Shown piece after piece: positions 62,194 to 64,000 of a DNA stretch of 64,000 bases. The DNA comes from Rhynchopus sp. YZ270_cl-10 (Eukaryota; Euglenozoa; Diplonemea; Diplonemida; Diplonemidae). The notes below the pieces were generated by a model. The model was not told the DNA's origin. It saw only the letters and a program-made list of their open reading frames with translations, and did no database searches. The DNA lies in the NCBI GenBank assembly GCA_964035575.1, contig OZ037857.1, forward strand, positions 434,001-498,000. The letters are read 5' to 3'. How positions within the stretch are numbered: position 1 is the stretch's first letter; every line of letters begins with the position of its first letter. Made by a program: the position numbers and the translations under genes.

Positions 62194-64000
62194 TCAGATA
62201 TCGTTACGGGCAACGGGGCTCATTTCCACTGAGGTGGAGGGGCTGTTGGGGCTGTTGGGGTAGGCGTTCGGGTCGTCCGAGATGGGTTCAGTGTCGCTGA
62301 TCTTGTTGTCGTTTGTGGGGTGGGAGCCGTCGTCGAAGCAGCACTTCTTTGCCTTGCTGCAGTAGAAGACAGCAATAATGAGTACACAGAGCACGAACCC
62401 GCCAAGCCCAAGGGCAAGACCAAGCACAAGCCACTCCTTGTCGTCGCTGTCCGTCTCAGCAACGGTAGGCACAGGTGTGTCAGTCTCAACCTCCGTCAGC
62501 GTGGTTCCCGGAATCGGGCACAGACCCTGCGCACCAAGTGCGTTGTTGGCATCGCAGTTCTCAACCAGAGCAAGGATACGCGCCACCACCTCGTCCATCT
62601 TCGCAGGCAGCAGTGTCAGGGAGAAGCGCACAAAGGTTCCGTCCGCGATGTCCGCAAGCACTCCAGCGTTGCGCGAGCTCGTCACGCACTTTGCAACACC
62701 ACCCTCGCTCAGACAAGAAATGAGCACCTTCATGTCTCCACGCGACAGACCCTCAATGGCGCTGGCAAAGCCGTTCACGAACCACTCCGCAGAGAACGAA
62801 GAGAAGCTCCTGCTGACGTGCATCTCAAAGGTGCGTGTCGTCATGCCCGGTGCGGTCGTGCTCGGCGCAATAGGCGGCACAGGTGTGCCGTCAATGGTGA
62901 CGCTGGTGTCCCTGAACGCCGCGTAGTAAGCATCGAAGTGCGACCCGCTCTTGCACGTGATGATGCCGTCCCCAACGGTGTACGGGAGTCTCTGCCACTT
63001 GCCTGTCGACGACGCAAGGTCGGCAGAGGTGATGTACGCGCAGTAGAAGGCGTCGCTCGCAGAGGCCAGGCAAGAGGCGCAGAGGAGGTTCACCTGCACG
63101 TTGGCGGTGCCCTCGGTAGAGGTGACCACCTCAAGGAGCTGTGTGGTGTTGCTCTTCTCGTACATTGTCACGAGCACAGCGTCGGTGGCAGCACGCGCGC
63201 TGGTCACATCGGCACGCGATTCGAAGTGGTTCGGGGTCACAACAAACGTTGCGGCCGCCTCCTTGACACCTGCGCTGAAGCGCTGCGGGGGTGTCGTCAT
63301 CTCAACGTAGCCTCCTCCAATCGTCGGGACTGCCGTCTCAAGGTTCACACCAGACACAAGCGCCTGGCGGGTGGCGGCACCGGTGAAGGCTGTCGTCACG
63401 TTGAGCGTGGTCTTCTGCGGGTAGCCGTTGTCGGCGTCCATGGGGGTCAGACCTGCGTACGTCGCGCCGTTCTCAAGCAGACCTGTCAGCGAGTACTCCA
63501 CTCTGAAGGCAGCCCTGTGCAGCACAACCTGGTGCAGGAACTCCTTCCTGATGGCATCCAGCGCAATGTTGGTGGCGAACGCGTCGAACTCAACCACGTT
63601 GGTCGTCAGTGTGTCCAGTGTGCTGGTGATGCTGTTCATCACGTTCACGCATGCAATCACATAGCGCTCGAACCTGTAGTTGAGGTGGTGGTACTGCACC
63701 TGTGTCTTGAGCACTGCGTTCATCATCTCAGTCGAGGAAGCAAGAAGCGCAGTCGCGTTTGTCAGGTAGTCAGCGTTGGGTGCAGCCTGTCCGAGGATGT
63801 CGGTGTTGAGCTTCACAAGCAGGTTCTGGAGGGTCTGCAGGATTGTAGGTGTGACGCTGTCGGCGGCGTTGTTCGTGCTGGCAAGGATCTCCATGGTCGC
63901 CTTGTTCAGGATCGTGAGGAGGTACTGCACCGAGTGTGTCGACGACAGGGCACGTGCGTAGCGTCCACCCACTGCGGCCTGCACGTCGGCAACACCAGCA
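62194..64000 (-). CDS. Single-pass surface protein with GPS-like motif (5' end beyond the window)
   Basis: At least 601 residues. The frame is open to the window edge and no ATG fits, so the start lies beyond 64000. Numbering here counts from the codon at 63984. Residues 1-160 are helical and Asn/Thr-rich. Residues about 240-360 are beta-rich and end in a cysteine cluster, CASC (302-305), C315, W330 and C344 with KSGSHFDAYYAAF, resembling the GPS site of GAIN/REJ-type receptors. Residues 383-475 look like a separate alpha-beta domain (SEA-like is possible). One transmembrane helix lies at 518-541, then a dibasic Cys-rich turn (SKAKKCC) and a 50-residue Asp/Ser/Pro-rich cytoplasmic tail. Probably a glycosylated plasma-membrane protein of unknown role. 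Confidence 0.75.
   Translation of the reverse strand, partial: AGVADVQAAVGGRYARALSSTHSVQYLLTILNKATMEILASTNNAADSVTPTILQTLQNLLVKLNTDILGQAAPNADYLTNATALLASSTEMMNAVLKTQVQYHHLNYRFERYVIACVNVMNSITSTLDTLTTNVVEFDAFATNIALDAIRKEFLHQVVLHRAAFRVEYSLTGLLENGATYAGLTPMDADNGYPQKTTLNVTTAFTGAATRQALVSGVNLETAVPTIGGGYVEMTTPPQRFSAGVKEAAATFVVTPNHFESRADVTSARAATDAVLVTMYEKSNTTQLLEVVTSTEGTANVQVNLLCASCLASASDAFYCAYITSADLASSTGKWQRLPYTVGDGIITCKSGSHFDAYYAAFRDTSVTIDGTPVPPIAPSTTAPGMTTRTFEMHVSRSFSSFSAEWFVNGFASAIEGLSRGDMKVLISCLSEGGVAKCVTSSRNAGVLADIADGTFVRFSLTLLPAKMDEVVARILALVENCDANNALGAQGLCPIPGTTLTEVETDTPVPTVAETDSDDKEWLVLGLALGLGGFVLCVLIIAVFYCSKAKKCCFDDGSHPTNDNKISDTEPISDDPNAYPNSPNSPSTSVEMSPVARNDI

Overview
The window is nuclear DNA of a microbial eukaryote that I cannot name to species. 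Three things point this way. The host genes are eukaryotic in type (a PHO80-like cyclin, an ABCB-type half transporter, a large single-pass surface protein). Tyrosine-recombinase (YR) retroelements, Crypton-like and hAT-like transposons are present. Coding DNA is GC-rich and uninterrupted, while the spaces between genes are AT-rich and packed with poly-A/poly-T runs. I see no introns. All three host genes and all retroelements lie on the minus strand, and the cyclin gene has a pyrimidine-rich leader. That would fit a lineage with directional gene clusters and trans-splicing, and the Gag-YR-RT module order recalls kinetoplastid VIPER elements, but neither point is proof of euglenozoan origin.

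Layout. 1-11,174: two nearly identical YR retroelements (A and B) in tandem, plus the end of a third diverged one, each set into a (GGGAGA)n satellite. 11,257-13,469: element D, a non-coding ~1.6 kb module ('X') between inverted repeats. 13.5-18.6 kb: a hAT-like non-autonomous element, then a compact Crypton-like element with its own inverted repeats, surrounded by palindromes. 18.6-33.6 kb: gene desert with two hAT-like elements, a small MITE and many short hairpin repeats. 33.7-34.8 kb: the cyclin gene. 35.5-43.3 kb: composite element J, holding another X copy that is interrupted by RT element C, which has textbook split direct repeats. 43.5-46.0 kb: the ABC transporter gene. 46.3-50.1 kb: element E, again X but with different inverted repeats, plus a large CCCAGTA heptamer satellite. 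50-62 kb: a second gene desert. 62.2 kb to the end: the 3' part of a surface-protein gene.

The host genes do not form a pathway together. The two with visible upstream regions share a ~55-bp block about 220 bp upstream of the start codon. The most unusual content is non-coding: (1) families of short hairpins with a conserved CTCTCGT-type loop and varying stems; (2) one interior module, X, capped by three unrelated sets of palindrome-built inverted repeats; (3) YR elements inserted at satellite/element junctions without target duplication. All similarity statements were made by eye.
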